Positions 34,641 through 46,842 of a stretch of 64,000 nucleotides of DNA are shown here, one piece after another. Every line of letters starts with the position of its first letter. The stretch's first letter is position 1. Origin of the DNA: Pyxicephalus adspersus (Eukaryota > Chordata > Amphibia > Anura > Pyxicephalidae); contig NC_092860.1 in assembly GCF_032062135.1 (NCBI RefSeq), positions 69,229,968-69,293,967 on the forward strand. The letters are read 5' to 3'. The position numbers were made by a program, and so were the translations under genes. The notes under the pieces were generated by a model. That model was not told the origin of the DNA, made no database searches, and worked only from the letters and a program-made list of their open reading frames with translations.

Positions 34641-37330
34641 GATATCGTGATGCTTGCTCTAAGGCCCGACAAGCCTATGCAACCTTTAGGATGTCACTCT
34701 CTTCAGCTGACAAAGAGTCCTGACTACAGGCTAAAAGAGCTTGCAACTTTTGGATTGGTCAGTATGATGCCATGATTCAGTCCCACCGTGCGGTAAAATT
34801 TTTCAGGTATGGCAATAAGTCTGGTAAATTTCTAGCCAATCTAGCAAAAGGATTTAGGGTTCCTCTACGTGTTATGGCTATTAGAGACCAGCAACATGGT
34901 ATTCACAAATTGCCTAAAGAAATAGCATCGACCTTTGAAACCTATTATAAATTTTTGTACACTTCTCAAAGTAGTAATGTTTCTAAGGGTAGGTTGTTTT
35001 TTGATCAGTTAACTCTTCCACAGTTGACTGAGGAGCTGGATTATTTAAATTCCCCTATAACTGAAGAGGAAGTCATGCTAGCCAATAAGGGTTCTGATTA
35101 TTCTAAGGTGCAAGGTCCAGATGACAGGGTGACGTCTCCCCATTAATTTAGATTTGGGCCAAGTGGCATTTATTAAGGTGCTCCCTAAAAAACAAAAAGA
35201 CACACTGGATCCTGGATCATATTGTCCTATTTCATTACTGAATAAGAATAAAATATTTTCTAAGATCCTTAAAATATTTTTTAAGATCCTAGAGGATCGT
35301 TTGGCACGACTTCTTCCCCACTTAGTGAGTCCTGCACAAGCAGGATTTGTTCTTGGTAAGTCTACTACATATAAGGAAAGAGTTCTGGTTCTGGAACAGG
35401 CCCAGCTATCTGGTTCTTTTTCTCGGTAGTCTGCGTTATTGGCACTAGATGCAGAAAAGGCATAATACGGTAAGATTGCTAATTATTTTCAGCCATGTAC
35501 TCCAACCCAATTGCTCAGGTCCAGGTGACGCGTGTCCTTTCTTTCATTATTTCCACTGGGAAGAGGGACCCGGCAGGGCTGCCCCTTATCCCTGCTCCTG
35601 TTCAATTCGGCTATTGAGCCCTTAGCTAGGTAATTTATGAATTTAAGGTATTTGAGGGAAATGAGGTTAAGGGCAAACATTTTAGTTTAGCAATGTTTGC
35701 TGACAACATCATGCCGTTCATTAAAGATCCTACTAAAGATTTACCAAGGATCATTCGGCATATTCAATACTTTGGTTCTTTTTCAGGTTTTAGAATAAAT
35801 GATAATAAGAGTGAAATATTATGTCTCCATTCCACCCCACCTTTGGAGTTGTTAGCTTGTATTGATAGATTAGGAATTACATTTACCAAAACCCATCTCA
35901 CCTACTTGGGAGTACTAATATCCCGTAATGTTCCTGACATGTATAGGCTTAATTACGACCCACTTATAACAAAAATTTTAGCAGAATTGGCACAATGAAA
36001 AAATTTGCTTTTGTCACTAATGAGCCGTTGCCGAATTTCACTCAGCTTTTGTTGCTTTTATATGGCAGGGCAAGTCCCTCCATATTGCCAGAGCCAAGCT
36101 GTCGTGTCCTAAACAGAGTCTGGGGGTTAGTGTCCCTGACCTGAGAAAATACAACTTAGCCTATCTTTTATGTCATGTTAAGGATTGGTTGCACGGCACT
36201 TCTCATTACACAGTGGTGAAATTGGAATCTCTTCTAGTGCAACCATGGTCCCTACTGGGACTTTTAAATACCCCGCTTACAGCTGTTCCACGTAAACTGA
36301 AAAATAATCTTCCATTGAGAGATATTTTGTTAACTTGGAGGGAGGTTAAAAAACTGTATGGATACCAGATTGGGACCACTATATTGGCTCCTTTACGCTC
36401 GACCCCCTGTTTTCCCCAGGGATTGGCCTAAATGGCTTATGAGCTATGGGACCATAGAGGTATTAGAAATCTAGGTCATTTATTAGATGATTCCAATAAA
36501 CTTCTGCCCTTTGAAGTTTTGAAGCTCAAATATATTTTTATTTACAGGTGAAGTCTACTTTTTTTGGAACATATGTCTTTCAATCTGATTTTATTTTATC
36601 ACACGCTATCTTACGTATTTTAAGGGAAGCTTTACCCAAATATTCAATCTCTTATCTTTACCCTCTCTTGATGAATAGTGCTATTATTAATTCACGTGTT
36701 ACCTTTTGTACGTAAGAGGGCGTCTTTTTTAGGTATTCCCTATTCTGACACTAGAACCTTTAGAATCTAGTTGGGCATGTGTTCGCAAAACTATGATTAG
36801 TGAACAATGGCGGGAGGTTTATTTTAAAATAGTACGTAGGGCATACTATGCTTTTGATATACCTCCTAAGGCCATGTCGCTTCCACATGGTTGACTGTAT
36901 GTCCTAAATGTGCCTATGATAAAGCCCCCTTGGAGCATGCACTATGAGATTGTTCCATGATTTTCTATTTTTCTAAAAAAGTTTTTGATTTTATAAAGCT
37001 AGTTACAGGGCATGTTAAGACACTTTTCCCGCATTTGGCACTGTTTCATAGTTACTCAATGGTACAGTCATCTGATATTCTGGCAACACAGCACCAGTTA
37101 CCAAATTTGAACTTCTTTGCTTTTTACCAACCAAAAAATGTATTCTTAAGATGTGGCTAGAACCTAACCCTCCTAATATCTCTTAATTATTACAATATAT
37201 CCAATCTTTGATGATTATCGATAAACGAGAATCCACCCAACATCGTGACACCCACGCGCAAACATTTTTTGGTACGTGGATGCCTTATTTACAGTGTACA
37301 TTGTCACCTAGCCAAATAAACTAAATATTA
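34641..37330 (+). pseudogene. L1 ORF2 reverse transcriptase and C-terminal relic
   Basis: FRYGNKSGKFLANLAKGFR precedes the RT. Then come SYCPISLLNKNKIFSKILK (the Y-R-P-I-S-L-L-N block), SPAQAGFVLGKST (the D-Q-x-G-F block), a short LALDAEKA, and a deletion or shift. The catalytic box then reads FADN instead of F/Y-A-D-D at 35690-35700. GFRINDNKSEIL and THLTYLGVLI follow, then a thumb with AKLSCPKQSLGVSVPDLRKY and a long C-terminal region to about 37320. The missing second Asp and numerous stops make it inactive. Confidence 0.75.
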
Positions 37331-38039
37331 GAACTTTTTTGCCATATAATCTGATTTGACTGCAGAGCTTTAGGAGCCTCTTAGGCTATGTTTAACCAAG
37401 AAGGTAAAAAGTCTGTAGTCTATAAATAATGCCTATGTGAGCACTTGGTATTAGTGAAATGTCTGGTATTCTGTCTGTTTATATGAAAATGGTTTTGTTC
37501 TTTTTTGTTCTTTTTTTTTTTGTGTTTTACCCTTTTGTTTGGTTTTATTGTTACAGTTTACTATGTTTATTTTCATCATATGTAAAAGGAAAATGGAGGA
37601 GTGGCAGATAGTATTTTTGTTGTGTCAATGAAACACTCATATGACTGTTCCTGCTGGTATTTTTACACCTGCTTCAGATATGTTTAAAGTGTTTTTATAC
37701 CTGTACTTTGATGTTTATTTCTTATTTTTCTTTTTTTGTAATGATCTGTGTGGGGCTGCATGGAGCAGTGTAACTGTGGGTGGACAGTATACGTGAACAA
37801 AACATATCCAATAGAGTTCATTCTGAGGAGATAATAATTCAAGTTGCAAATAAAGGAGGCCTCTGGGATAAAAAAATAGCTGTAAAATATAATCTAAGGA
37901 TATGCCCTAAGAATAAACAACTGTAAAATGAAAAAAAATAGTAATTTCAAAATTAGGACAGGGAGGGAGCAGTTTTTTATTTATTTTTTTTGAAAGATCA
38001 AGCTCTACATGCCACATTTTACAATCATGGAGCAGCACC

Positions 38040-40340
38040 TCTTGATAAAGAAGGGCCTTGGATGGGTCACAATATTAACAAGATTTTAATGTGCGAACTG
38101 CTTGCCAGTTGGATGCAGGAGCCTTGAAAACTGGAAGGGGATCCTAGCCTGACATGGTTGGACAGGAATTCCAAGAGATGAGCAGAACTGTGATAAATCT
38201 TTTGGATTGCAAGGTCATCAACCTTCCCTCCCTTTAAGCTGTCAGATAAAAAGGAAAGCCCCAAAGTTAAGGAATTGAAACATCCTACAGTAGGATAAAT
38301 AATGGCTGGAGAGCCCATCATTGTCGAAGAGTAATCCTAGAGACATCTAAAAACAATTAGACAGTTGCACCGTCAAAATCAATGCAGCACATACTTTTGA
38401 TAATACTCATAATTTTGTTTTTAGAGGAAAGTCATGAACTCTACAGATAACATCCCGTAGTCAAGAGTGCAGGCTAGAGTGCCAGAGGGTCCTATGCCCA
38501 CTAGCCAGCTTTATGGGCTCAGAAATAGGGTGGCCCAAAATGTTGTTGAAGATGGTTTGAAAAACGGCTTAGAGATCTGAGGATTACATAGCTTCAGGTA
38601 GGCCACTAATTCCAATGATTTTACAACAGCCCCTTTGTCTACATATAAAGTTGGAAGTCATATATAGTGGAATCCTGAGAGAAGACCTGGTGTTAGGGCT
38701 GCGCCCTCTTGCAAGTGACGCGAGATTACCTGGGGCACGGAGTCTATATTTCCTGGTCTTCACCAGAGCACCCCGCAAAGGGTGATGGGCCGGTGACCCT
38801 AATGACCACAGTGACTGCTTTGCTGCTGGAGAACACCAGATCATGGCCCCCAGACTCTCCCCACCAAGGGTGAGTGGGACAGAGGGCTCCGGTGTAGGGA
38901 CAGCACAGATTAGGTACTAAAATGATAGCAGGAAGTACAGTCCAGGCCGACTGATGGACAGAGCAGGTGGCAGACAAGGCGAAGCTCAGGTAACAGGCTA
39001 AAATCAGGGCAGGTGGCAGGCAAGACAAGTTCAGGTAACGGTCTGAGATCAGGACAGGGGGCTGACAAGGCAAGGATCAGGTAACAGTATGAGGTCAGAA
39101 CAGGCAGCGGACAAAGCAGACACAGGTAAAAGGCTGAGGTCAAACACAGAGTCCAAACACAGAGAACCAGGACCTACTCTGTGTCATTGGCTACTCACAT
39201 TTCCTGAAATACCCTTTAGCTGAACACAGGCACAGAGAAAGTGCAGGGGTGCTAAAAAAGGTACATCTTTGAACAGCTAAAGGGAAGCTGAGGATGTTGC
39301 AGGCTGTTGGACAGGTGATCTGCGGGTGGAGTGGTAACACCTGGTCTTCAATTTACTGTCTTGAGCTTTGGTAAATTGTAAGTCTGTGTCTATATTTTAA
39401 ACTTTGTCCACTAAATTGCAAAGATCCCCTCAAAGAGCATGTATCTCCACCCTGCAAATCTCCTTGACTTCAAAGATGAGGTGGCAAAAATGTTTTTGGT
39501 GGGTATACTGTGAAAATATTCTCACTAGGATGGTAAGTCTGAGGGTAAATCCCCTCTAACTAGTTGAAGAATCTCTGATTTCTGGGCCTGAGCCAAATCA
39601 AAAGACCCCAAAGGGGCACTTAAACCCAGCCAAATGTTCCAAGGAGGGTGCTAAAGTTTCAGGATTCCTGATGAGTTCTCTGCAAATGAATAGTGAAGAA
39701 TGTAGCAGATGATGAAGGGGGGGGGGTGAAGCCTAGCCACCCGTAGCAGCTGGGAGTAGGTAGGAAACCTCCACTGGTGGGCTCAGACACAATAAAGGAG
39801 AGTGTACAATTCCTTGATGAGGGAGTTGTCACTTCATGAAATCTGTGGTGTGATCAAAAAGTCTTGATCCTCCTGTTGCACCAGGTAACCCCATCAGGAG
39901 TCAGAAGCCTGCACCATGAGTAGAGCAGATGAGCCAGCTGGCTTGGAAGACTGCAGGGAGGAATGGAGTGTATGATCTGTCTGCATGATCTGCTGTGCTG
40001 GATCTGGAGCGCTGGTGGACAGATATTATCAGACTTTAGAGCCGAATCTAAACCCATCCAGGACACCACTGCAGTGGAGTCTCTCTGCTATTTCTGTCTT
40101 TTATCATTGAGCATGATTACTCTGAATAAAATCTGGTAAAGTGCAGGCCGGAGCAGGAGATTACTCACTTTACAGGCCAGCCTCTGCATGTATGAGGGTT
40201 GCCTCACTCCTTGGGGGTGCAATGGTGCAGCTGGAGGCTATTGCCTTAGACTCTGTCCCATTCATGTCCTGCCACAAAACTTCCAGATAAATAGTATCAC
40301 TCCACTGGGCAATTTTAGTATATTTCTTCTCCACCCTTGA
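38040..40340 (-). pseudogene. L1 ORF1 relic on the minus strand, split by an LTR-like repeat
   Basis: Minus-strand pieces in order start with an N-terminal part near 40069-39854 (LQIQHSRSCRQIIHSIPPCS). A helix follows near 39500-39400 (EVKEICRVEIHALEGDLCNL). After the interruption at 38691-39350 come IIGISGLPEAM at about 38600 and FQTIFNNILGHPISEPIKLA with LRDVICRVHDFPLKTKL at 38560-38400. The order is that of L1 ORF1. No ORF2 follows; the copy is cut near 38040. Confidence 0.55.
38691..39350. repeat. LTR-like repeat with ~50-bp internal tandem units
   Basis: It begins near TGTTAGGGCTGCGCCCTC and ends near GTGGTAACACC. It splits the minus-strand L1 ORF1, which supports an insertion. At 38955-39150 it carries four to five copies of a unit like GGCAGACAAGGCAAG followed by CTCAGGTAACAGGCTGAGATCA. 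The class is not proven. Confidence 0.45.
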
Positions 40341-40344
40341 CATT

Positions 40345-42445
40345 CTATGGGAGAAACAGAAATTAATACAAATAGATGGCCATTTAGAGGAGAAACTTAG
40401 CTTAAAGATCAGGGTCTACTGTTTTTGTATTAATAGATTAAACAGTTAACCCACTTTGTTTTCAGCTTCACAGGCCTATGCTGATTTAAACCACAGAGAA
40501 ATTGAAGAAAGTTGCTTTATCGACACAAGAGCTGTGGGGAAATGGCCTTTAGAAAAAGCAGGGTCAACAAAAATCGACAAATGCTTGATGTTTTGATATG
40601 GATGACCAATGGCAATTAAAGTGCAACTTTTCATCCACAGTTTGCAGGCAAGACTGTTTCCCGATAGATACTAATATTAGGGCTGAGTGGGAAAGATTGT
40701 GGACCAGCTGGGAGGGTCAAAAGCTTTCTATGATAAAAGGTTTTCTTGGGAGACTCCAAAGCCAGAGGGACTCCCAAACCAAGTGACTCTAAAGAGGGGA
40801 ACTTTCAAGCTTGGAGAAGCTAGAAAGGTTGCTGCCTGGCTGACATGGAACCACATTGAAGCTTCAAACATGCCCTTTTTGCATACATTACTTTGCCAGT
40901 GTTCACTTGCTAGGAAGTTAGCCAGCCTATATACGTGTGTATGCCTATTTTAAATCTCTGTAGTTTTGTAGTGTATTTTTGTAACTGCCATTTATTGTTT
41001 AGTAAAAGAAAAAAACAGAAAGCATTGTTTTTGTTTTTTTCTGAGAGAACTAGACTAACAGCTAAAAAAGTTAATGAATTTCTAAAGCTTAGTATGTCTG
41101 TAGTGTTTCTATTTATCTTAAGTCAGGGTTTTTAAGATGACCTCCATTAGCGCAAAAGGTCTAAACAGGTCCAAAGCTAAACATTTACATATGTTTTATT
41201 TTATGTGTTCAACAAACTCACTTTCTTATGAGGCTAAACCTAATAGCTCTCGCAATTTCCCCCACATTTTTACAGCTAATAAAAGAAGTTTTGATTAAAT
41301 TTACTGCTTTTTATATTCTCTCGGATCCCAATGCCAGGTATATAATAATGTGTGAAGTTAACTCTATTCACCATTGTAAATTTTTATGCACCTACCATGA
41401 GACAGCTAAAGCTTCTTCACATTGTCTTACATTGCCCCTAACACAGAATTTGGAGACATTGGGTGGTTAAACCCACACAGAATGTTTCACCTTCGTACAG
41501 ATCATCTGTTAAAATGCTACTAATCCTCCACCTTCCAGAGGTCTACCTATGTTCTACTGTCTGTTACAAAATAAATACCTTTATGAATACCTGCATTTAA
41601 AAAAAGGGAAGGTTAGGAGATAGAGCTGGGGTAGAGATTCAATCTACATGTAAATATACAAAATGTGTAGATCATTGGGAATTTTATTTTAAAAAGTTTC
41701 AGAGATAGTACAACTTACTTATTACCAAAGTTAGGCCTGACACTTCACAATCTTGCACAAACTACAGCCAGATTGGCTCCCTCTTTTTGGAGCTGCAAAA
41801 GTATCTGGAGTTTGTGGTCAACTGAGATTAAACTGCTTACAAAAAACTACAAATATATTCACTGCACCAACCCAAGCGTTGGCACTGCCTAATCTGGGCT
41901 GGGAGGGTTATCCTTCAGGGTAGTATTAGTAACTCACTTTCTCTGCACAACTGGAAAAGCATGTGATTTGTGTCAAACTGATGTCCCTAATTTCTCTGAT
42001 GTTTAGACAGAGTGAACTATCCAAACAAAACCAATTTGAAATTATGCTTGTATATGAGTATAGGTTACATATGAAGTTTTACAACTTAATGGGTTGACTA
42101 GATGTCTCATCCCAAATGCATAATTAGGTTTTAAGAGCAATGGTGCTTTACAGATTGGTTTCTAATCTGAAAGACTGGACAGATTGTAATCCTTTTCTAG
42201 AAAGCCTTCTTTCTACTATAAAATGTTTAGATATTGAAGTGTTAAGGTTGTTATTCTTATATTGAAATCTGATCTGATACAATTTTTTGTTTGTTTCTAT
42301 TTTTTATTTACTGTTTATGTAACATTTTGATGTGTGCTTTTTTTTCCTTTTTAAGTTTCTTGGCAGTTACTGTTTTACATTGCATTTATTTTTACCTAAT
42401 CATGGGAGTGAACAGGAAAGATGGCTTGTTGTGCAAACTTAATAT
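40345..42445. other. Unassigned, possibly decayed transposon DNA
   Basis: Several frames look protein-like (MDDQWQLKCNFSSTV at 40598; KFYNLMGWLDVSSQ-like text near 42080 with a stop) but match no family I can name. Poly-T and AT-rich segments lie between them. Confidence 0.25.
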
Positions 42446-42588
42446 AAACTTGTTTTAATTTTAGTAATGTAAGTAAGTAATTTTTAGCAAAGTACAAAAA
42501 CAAACATAATGGGCTTAAACAGACTATAGCCCAAGGTAAATAACAATGGTTACAAATCAGGATATCATACATTGTAAGAGTCAGTGTT

Positions 42589-42629
42589 GACTCGTTTACC
42601 CATACGTTTTGCTCAATGTTTTAATCAGG
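42589..42629 (-). ncRNA. Decayed hammerhead-like motif, PLE 3' side
   Basis: Minus strand: CTGATTA (CUGANGA with G8 changed), an interval, then GTAAAC (GAAAC with an insertion) and GAGTC. The last part is identical to the motif at 23600. It lies downstream of the PLE coding region in its own direction. Confidence 0.35.
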
Positions 42630-42829
42630 CACATAGAGACTTATACTAGGTAAATAGTAATATTAGGCAAAAGTATTAAAAGCCAAAAATAATAATAATA
42701 GTAATAATGAAAATAACAAAATTTACAGTACATAATCATGATATGTGTAGCCGTAAGATTCACTGTGATATAAGTAATAGCAAGATATAATGAATAGGTG
42801 TATTATTGTAATTAAGTTAAGTTAGCTAT

Positions 42830-43295
42830 ATTGCAAATACAGTAATTCTAGATGGGGATTTTTAGAGGATGATACATATATGACTGATAGAACTTACTTG
42901 ATGGTAAAGTAACCAAAGAAAAGACAAAGCGAAATCAAATTTCTTAGAATTTGATGTTTAAAGGTAGCTGACTGTTATCTCCCAATGCAGTAAACTTTTG
43001 CTATAGTTAAAAGATAAAAAATCCTTTCAAAAGGTGGTAAAGGATATGGGGTAATGTAGCAATTATCTATAGAACTAACTTACTGGTTATATGGATGCTT
43101 GAGAGGCTAGAGGGGTACTCTGAACGTTTATCGCTAACCCCAAGGGATCATTGAGGTTAGAGGTTATGACCAGTTTAATTTGGTCACTTCAGTAAAAACT
43201 GTCTGGAAATATTATATATATTAAGGAAAAGCAATGTTTTTTCTTAATTTAGTAATTATTAAATGATATTGAGTAAGGTAAAATATTTACTGAAA
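42830..43295. repeat. PLE inverted flank, left arm
   Basis: It pairs with the reverse complement of 46815-47365 over its length. Shared stretches include GAGGATGATACATATATGAC, GCTTGAGAGGCTAGAGGGGT and TTATCTCCCAATGCAGTAAA. The right arm has an extra ~110 bp with the hammerhead-like motif that the left arm lacks at that place. Confidence 0.85.
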
Positions 43296-44151
43296 GAGAT
43301 TCACTTGTATTCGAGAATGTTTAGCCCTAAGTTTTAGGGTCTTTTTCCAGGTAGAAGATTCTAGTAGGAAGAGTTATGGAAAGAGTTATGGTGAATACTC
43401 AGAAATTGACTAATAATTAAGGTAGGATTTTAAAAATGATTACTTATTAGGATTACATTTAGATCTCCTGGATAGAAATGGACCTCAAGAAGTTGTAGGA
43501 GGAATAATGAAAGAATGTACCAAATTTTTTCATGGACCCTAAAAGTTGTGTAAAATGGGTCAGGCGTGAAAGTATTAAATAGACTAATGTGGTGAGTACT
43601 ATTAAGAAAGAGAGAAAAAGTAGTTTAAGTTACTTTTAACGTTGGTAGATGGTGGGGTAGACGGGATGTCTGCAGCCAGTCAATAGAAGGCTGGTGCTGC
43701 AGGCATCTCGTTCTTATAAATAGGTAACTCGGTGTTCTAATAAGAGCACTGCGCATGCGCCTTGGTGTGCACATGTGCAGAAGGTAATGTTCAAGTCGGA
43801 CTTGATGCTGGCTTTGGAATTTTTCTGGATATACTTGTAAGTAGTTTTTTGCTGTTAATTATTAGGTTATTAATAAGAGGTTTCGTAAAGGTAAGAGCAT
43901 AGTAGCTTACTAGCAGCAATATGATGTATAAGATAATGATTAAACTAGCAATAATTCAAATAATCTTCACTTTTGGTTGTATCATGGTACAGAAGTGTTA
44001 TGATATATATATATAACCATGAAGAAAAAATATTAGGTGTGAGATAGAGTGTTGGAAAAAAACATGAGTCAATAAGAGTATGTTTAGAGAAGATTGACTA
44101 ACGATAAGAAGAGCTCTAGCTCATTCTATCCAATAAGGTAAGTATGAGGAG

Positions 44152-44560
44152 TTAACGGAACAGTTTGAATGACAACATTTCGTTGAAACCTGGTGGTGGG
44201 AGAGGGTTGAGAGTGAAAATCTTTTTAGTTCCCATCTTGAGTAGAGAATTATCAATGTTACCCCCTCTGGGTTTGGAGGGTATTCTTTCTAGAGCTGAAA
44301 AGGAAATCACTCTGTTGTCAAAATTGTGCTGGGTGCCAACATGATGGCTGATGGGTGTGGTCGTCTTTCCTGTATTGATAGAGTATATTCTTTTTCGGAA
44401 CATTCTTTTGGTTTTTCCCACATAAAATCATCCACTTACACAAGAGAGGAGATATATTACTACATGCCGTTTAATTCTGTGTATTTGGTTTTTGGGGAGT
44501 TTCAATACTGTTTGTTCAGTAATCCATGGGCATTGTGTACAGTTGCCACATCTTAAAGTA
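44152..44560 (-). pseudogene. PLE GIY-YIG endonuclease domain
   Basis: GIY-YIG nucleases nick DNA for insertion. The minus strand shows a linker with cysteines (CNNC-like text near 44540), then GWFYVGKTKRMFRKRIYS, in which GWF replaces GIY and YVG replaces YIG, both common in PLEs. Next come ISHHVGTQHNF (the SPVxxH region), ALERIPSKPRGGNID (the I-E...R-G-G-D region) and LNPLPPPGFNEMLS (the L-x-P-x-G-L-N-E end). The Tyr, Arg and Glu positions are largely kept; a frameshift lies just upstream of VGKT. Confidence 0.8.
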
Positions 44561-44859
44561 AAAGTGGGATTTCAATAGGGGATTTTGAAAACCGATCATC
44601 AGAATAGTGGCTAGAAATTAGAAAGCCCTTAAGAGAAGATGGTTTTCTGTAGGTAATACTCGGATATTGTTGTAGAAATTTAGAAGTTGTTGGATCTGAC
44701 GTCAAAATGTTCCAATGTTTGGATACGATGCTGGACATTTCTTTGTACTGATTAATAAATGTTCTGATTAATAAGTGTTGCCTCAGTGGATTTAGGTTTA
44801 GTTTGAGTGTGAGTGATGAGAGATCGGACAAGATCGATCAAGGGTTTTTGCTTTGTGGT

Positions 44860-46000
44860 AGGCCTTCTTTAGTAACTTTCTTGAAGGGCTTTAGCCTCTT
44901 GTTCAAAATTTTTCAGATTAGTACAGTTGTGTTTTAACCTTAGATACTGGCTAAAAGGAATACTTTTTTTCAGGGGGTTGGGATGTGCGCTACTGGCGTG
45001 TAGTATTTATTGCCAGCCAATAAATACTGTTGTTCTCATGAATGTATCTAGGAAAGGCACTTGTTTGTTATTGTAGTGTATTGTGAATGTGAGATTGTAT
45101 GAATTGATTTGTAATTCACTGAAAAATTGCTTGAGTTGTGTTTCTGATCCTGTCCACACCAAGAAGATGTCATCGATATATCTTCTCCATGTAGTGATGT
45201 AAGGTTTGTAAATAAATAATTTGTGATTGGAGAAGAGTCCTCTCTCCCAGTCACCTAGATAGATATTTGTATGGGACGGTGCACACCTTGTGCCCATGGC
45301 AACACCTTGGATTTGAAGGTAATATTTGTCTTTAAATGTGAAGAGATTTCCAGAGATTTCTAGTGAGAATGTAATCTAGAAGAGAGTTTATGAAGTTGTT
45401 GAAGGGGGTATGTTGTGGGTAGAAGTTGTCTAGGCACTTATGGGTGATGTGCAGGCCTGGTATGCTGCAATACAAAGCCTCCACGTCAATTGTCAATAAA
45501 AGTGAGTTTGGAGGGATCCTTTAATCAGAGGTGAATTTGAGTAATTCGATGGTATCTTTAAGGTAAAAAAGAAGTGCTACCACTAATGGCCTCAGATAGG
45601 AGTCCACCAGCTCACTGATCTTGGGTAGTTCAGGATGTAGGTTGTCATCTGATCTTCATATATTAGGTCTAAGGTTTTTAATATCTTGGGTTACAAGGTG
45701 AACACAAGTTTGTAAGTGAGGAAATTGCATCATGGGGGGGAGAAAAGGTTGATGGGGGGTCTGTGTTGGTTTGAGGGTAGGGGTTCTGAGTGGTTTGTAG
45801 GAAGGGTTGTAGTTTGCTGCTCAGGTTGTTCATTTTCTGGCAGCAATTGATAAAGTATTTTCAAGTTCTTAAAATCTTGTGTATTGAAATCACTAAACTC
45901 CACCAGTATTGGGAATTGTTTTGTTGCTTGTGTTTTATCATACATCATCTTCATAGTGAGGTTTGTAGCAAAATTGTTAATGTTCCTAACCAATTCAAAT
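44860..46000 (-). pseudogene. PLE reverse transcriptase
   Basis: The minus strand carries LLTIDVEALYCSIP (the A-box D-V-x-x-L-Y-x-x-I-P, near 45500), then YYLQIQGVAMGTRCAPSHTN (the G-x-x-M-G-T-x-x-A-P-x-x-A-N B-box). TTWRRYIDDIFLVW follows, with the catalytic Y-I-D-D at about 45180. QVPFLDTFM is the usual F-L-D end. These motifs are diagnostic of Penelope/TERT-related RTs. Frameshifts occur near 45540, 45360 and 45010. The N-terminal part to 46000 (MVRNINNFATNLTM start) is open but unremarkable. Confidence 0.85.
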
Positions 46001-46318
46001 TTGTCTTAATTGGAAAAGGGACACAAAGATAGTACATGTTTTAGGAGTTGGCTTTCAGCTGCAGTGAGTGTAAAGGTGGAGAGATTGATAATCTCTAGTT
46101 CATATCCTTTAGTAATAGCTTCATGAGGTAAGTGTCCATGGGGCCTTTGAGTGTCGTTGGTGATGGAAATGGAGGAGGGTGTAGTTCTAAAAAAGATTTT
46201 TGTTTTTTTTTGGGATTTTTTTAAATGGCTCCTGTGTTGGACGTGTGGATAGGGGAAGTGGGGAGAGGAAGGAAATCAGGGGATAGAAGGGGAGGGTCCT
46301 GGGGAGAGACCGGGGGTA

Positions 46319-46842
46319 CTAGACTGTCCAGGGATGAGGGCGTGGATGTGAGGATGTGGGAAGTGTGGGGGATGGATTGGGGGGGGAGATGTTGATAGTG
46401 TCAATTGATTGTGGGTTGGGATCCACCATTAGGAGATTAGAAGTGGTAAGGGTAGGTGTAGTGAGTGATGGTCTACGTTTGGAGTGTTCATGTGGGTTAG
46501 GGCTGGGTTTGCTCTGTTGTCGTTTGATGCCTTGGTGAAGGTTGGGTATGGGTTCCATGAAACCTATGTTTGTCAGGACTGGGCTGGGTTTTGGGAGACA
46601 TGGTGGGCTGATGCTGGTGTTAGTGTTGTGTGGGGGAAGGGATGAGGGAGGGTGTGGGGTGGGATGGGGGGAAGTAGATGTGGTGAATTTGGGAACGGGG
46701 TAGGAAGCAAGGGGTTGGAAAGTAGGGGGTTGGGGAGGGGGAATCTGAAAGTAAGGAGAGAGAAAAAGCAATTTTGCTTACTTTTGACGTTGGTAGGTTG
46801 GTAGATGTCTTTCAGTAAATATTTTTCCTTACTCGATATCAT
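46319..46842 (-). pseudogene. PLE N-terminal proline-rich region
   Basis: A 150-codon minus-strand frame is very rich in Pro, Ser and Thr (SPHPTPHPPSSLPPHNTNT near 46665). It lies directly upstream of the RT region within the PLE. Its function is unknown; low-complexity N-termini are frequent in PLE proteins. A frameshift separates it from the RT. Confidence 0.5.

Larger units (their letters stand above)
32276..37740 (+). mobile_element. L1/Tx1-type LINE, 5'-truncated and decayed
   Basis: It starts inside ORF1 at the end of the previous repeat. It continues through ORF1 (to 33072), an inter-ORF region holding an inserted (AAT)n-tailed scrap (33085-33209), endonuclease (33800-34640), RT with FADN (34640-36000) and a C-terminal region (36000-37330). 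A T-rich 3' untranslated part fades out near 37740. ORF1 here matches the partial ORF1 at 63440-64000, so both belong to one family. Many stops and frameshifts are present. Confidence 0.75.
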
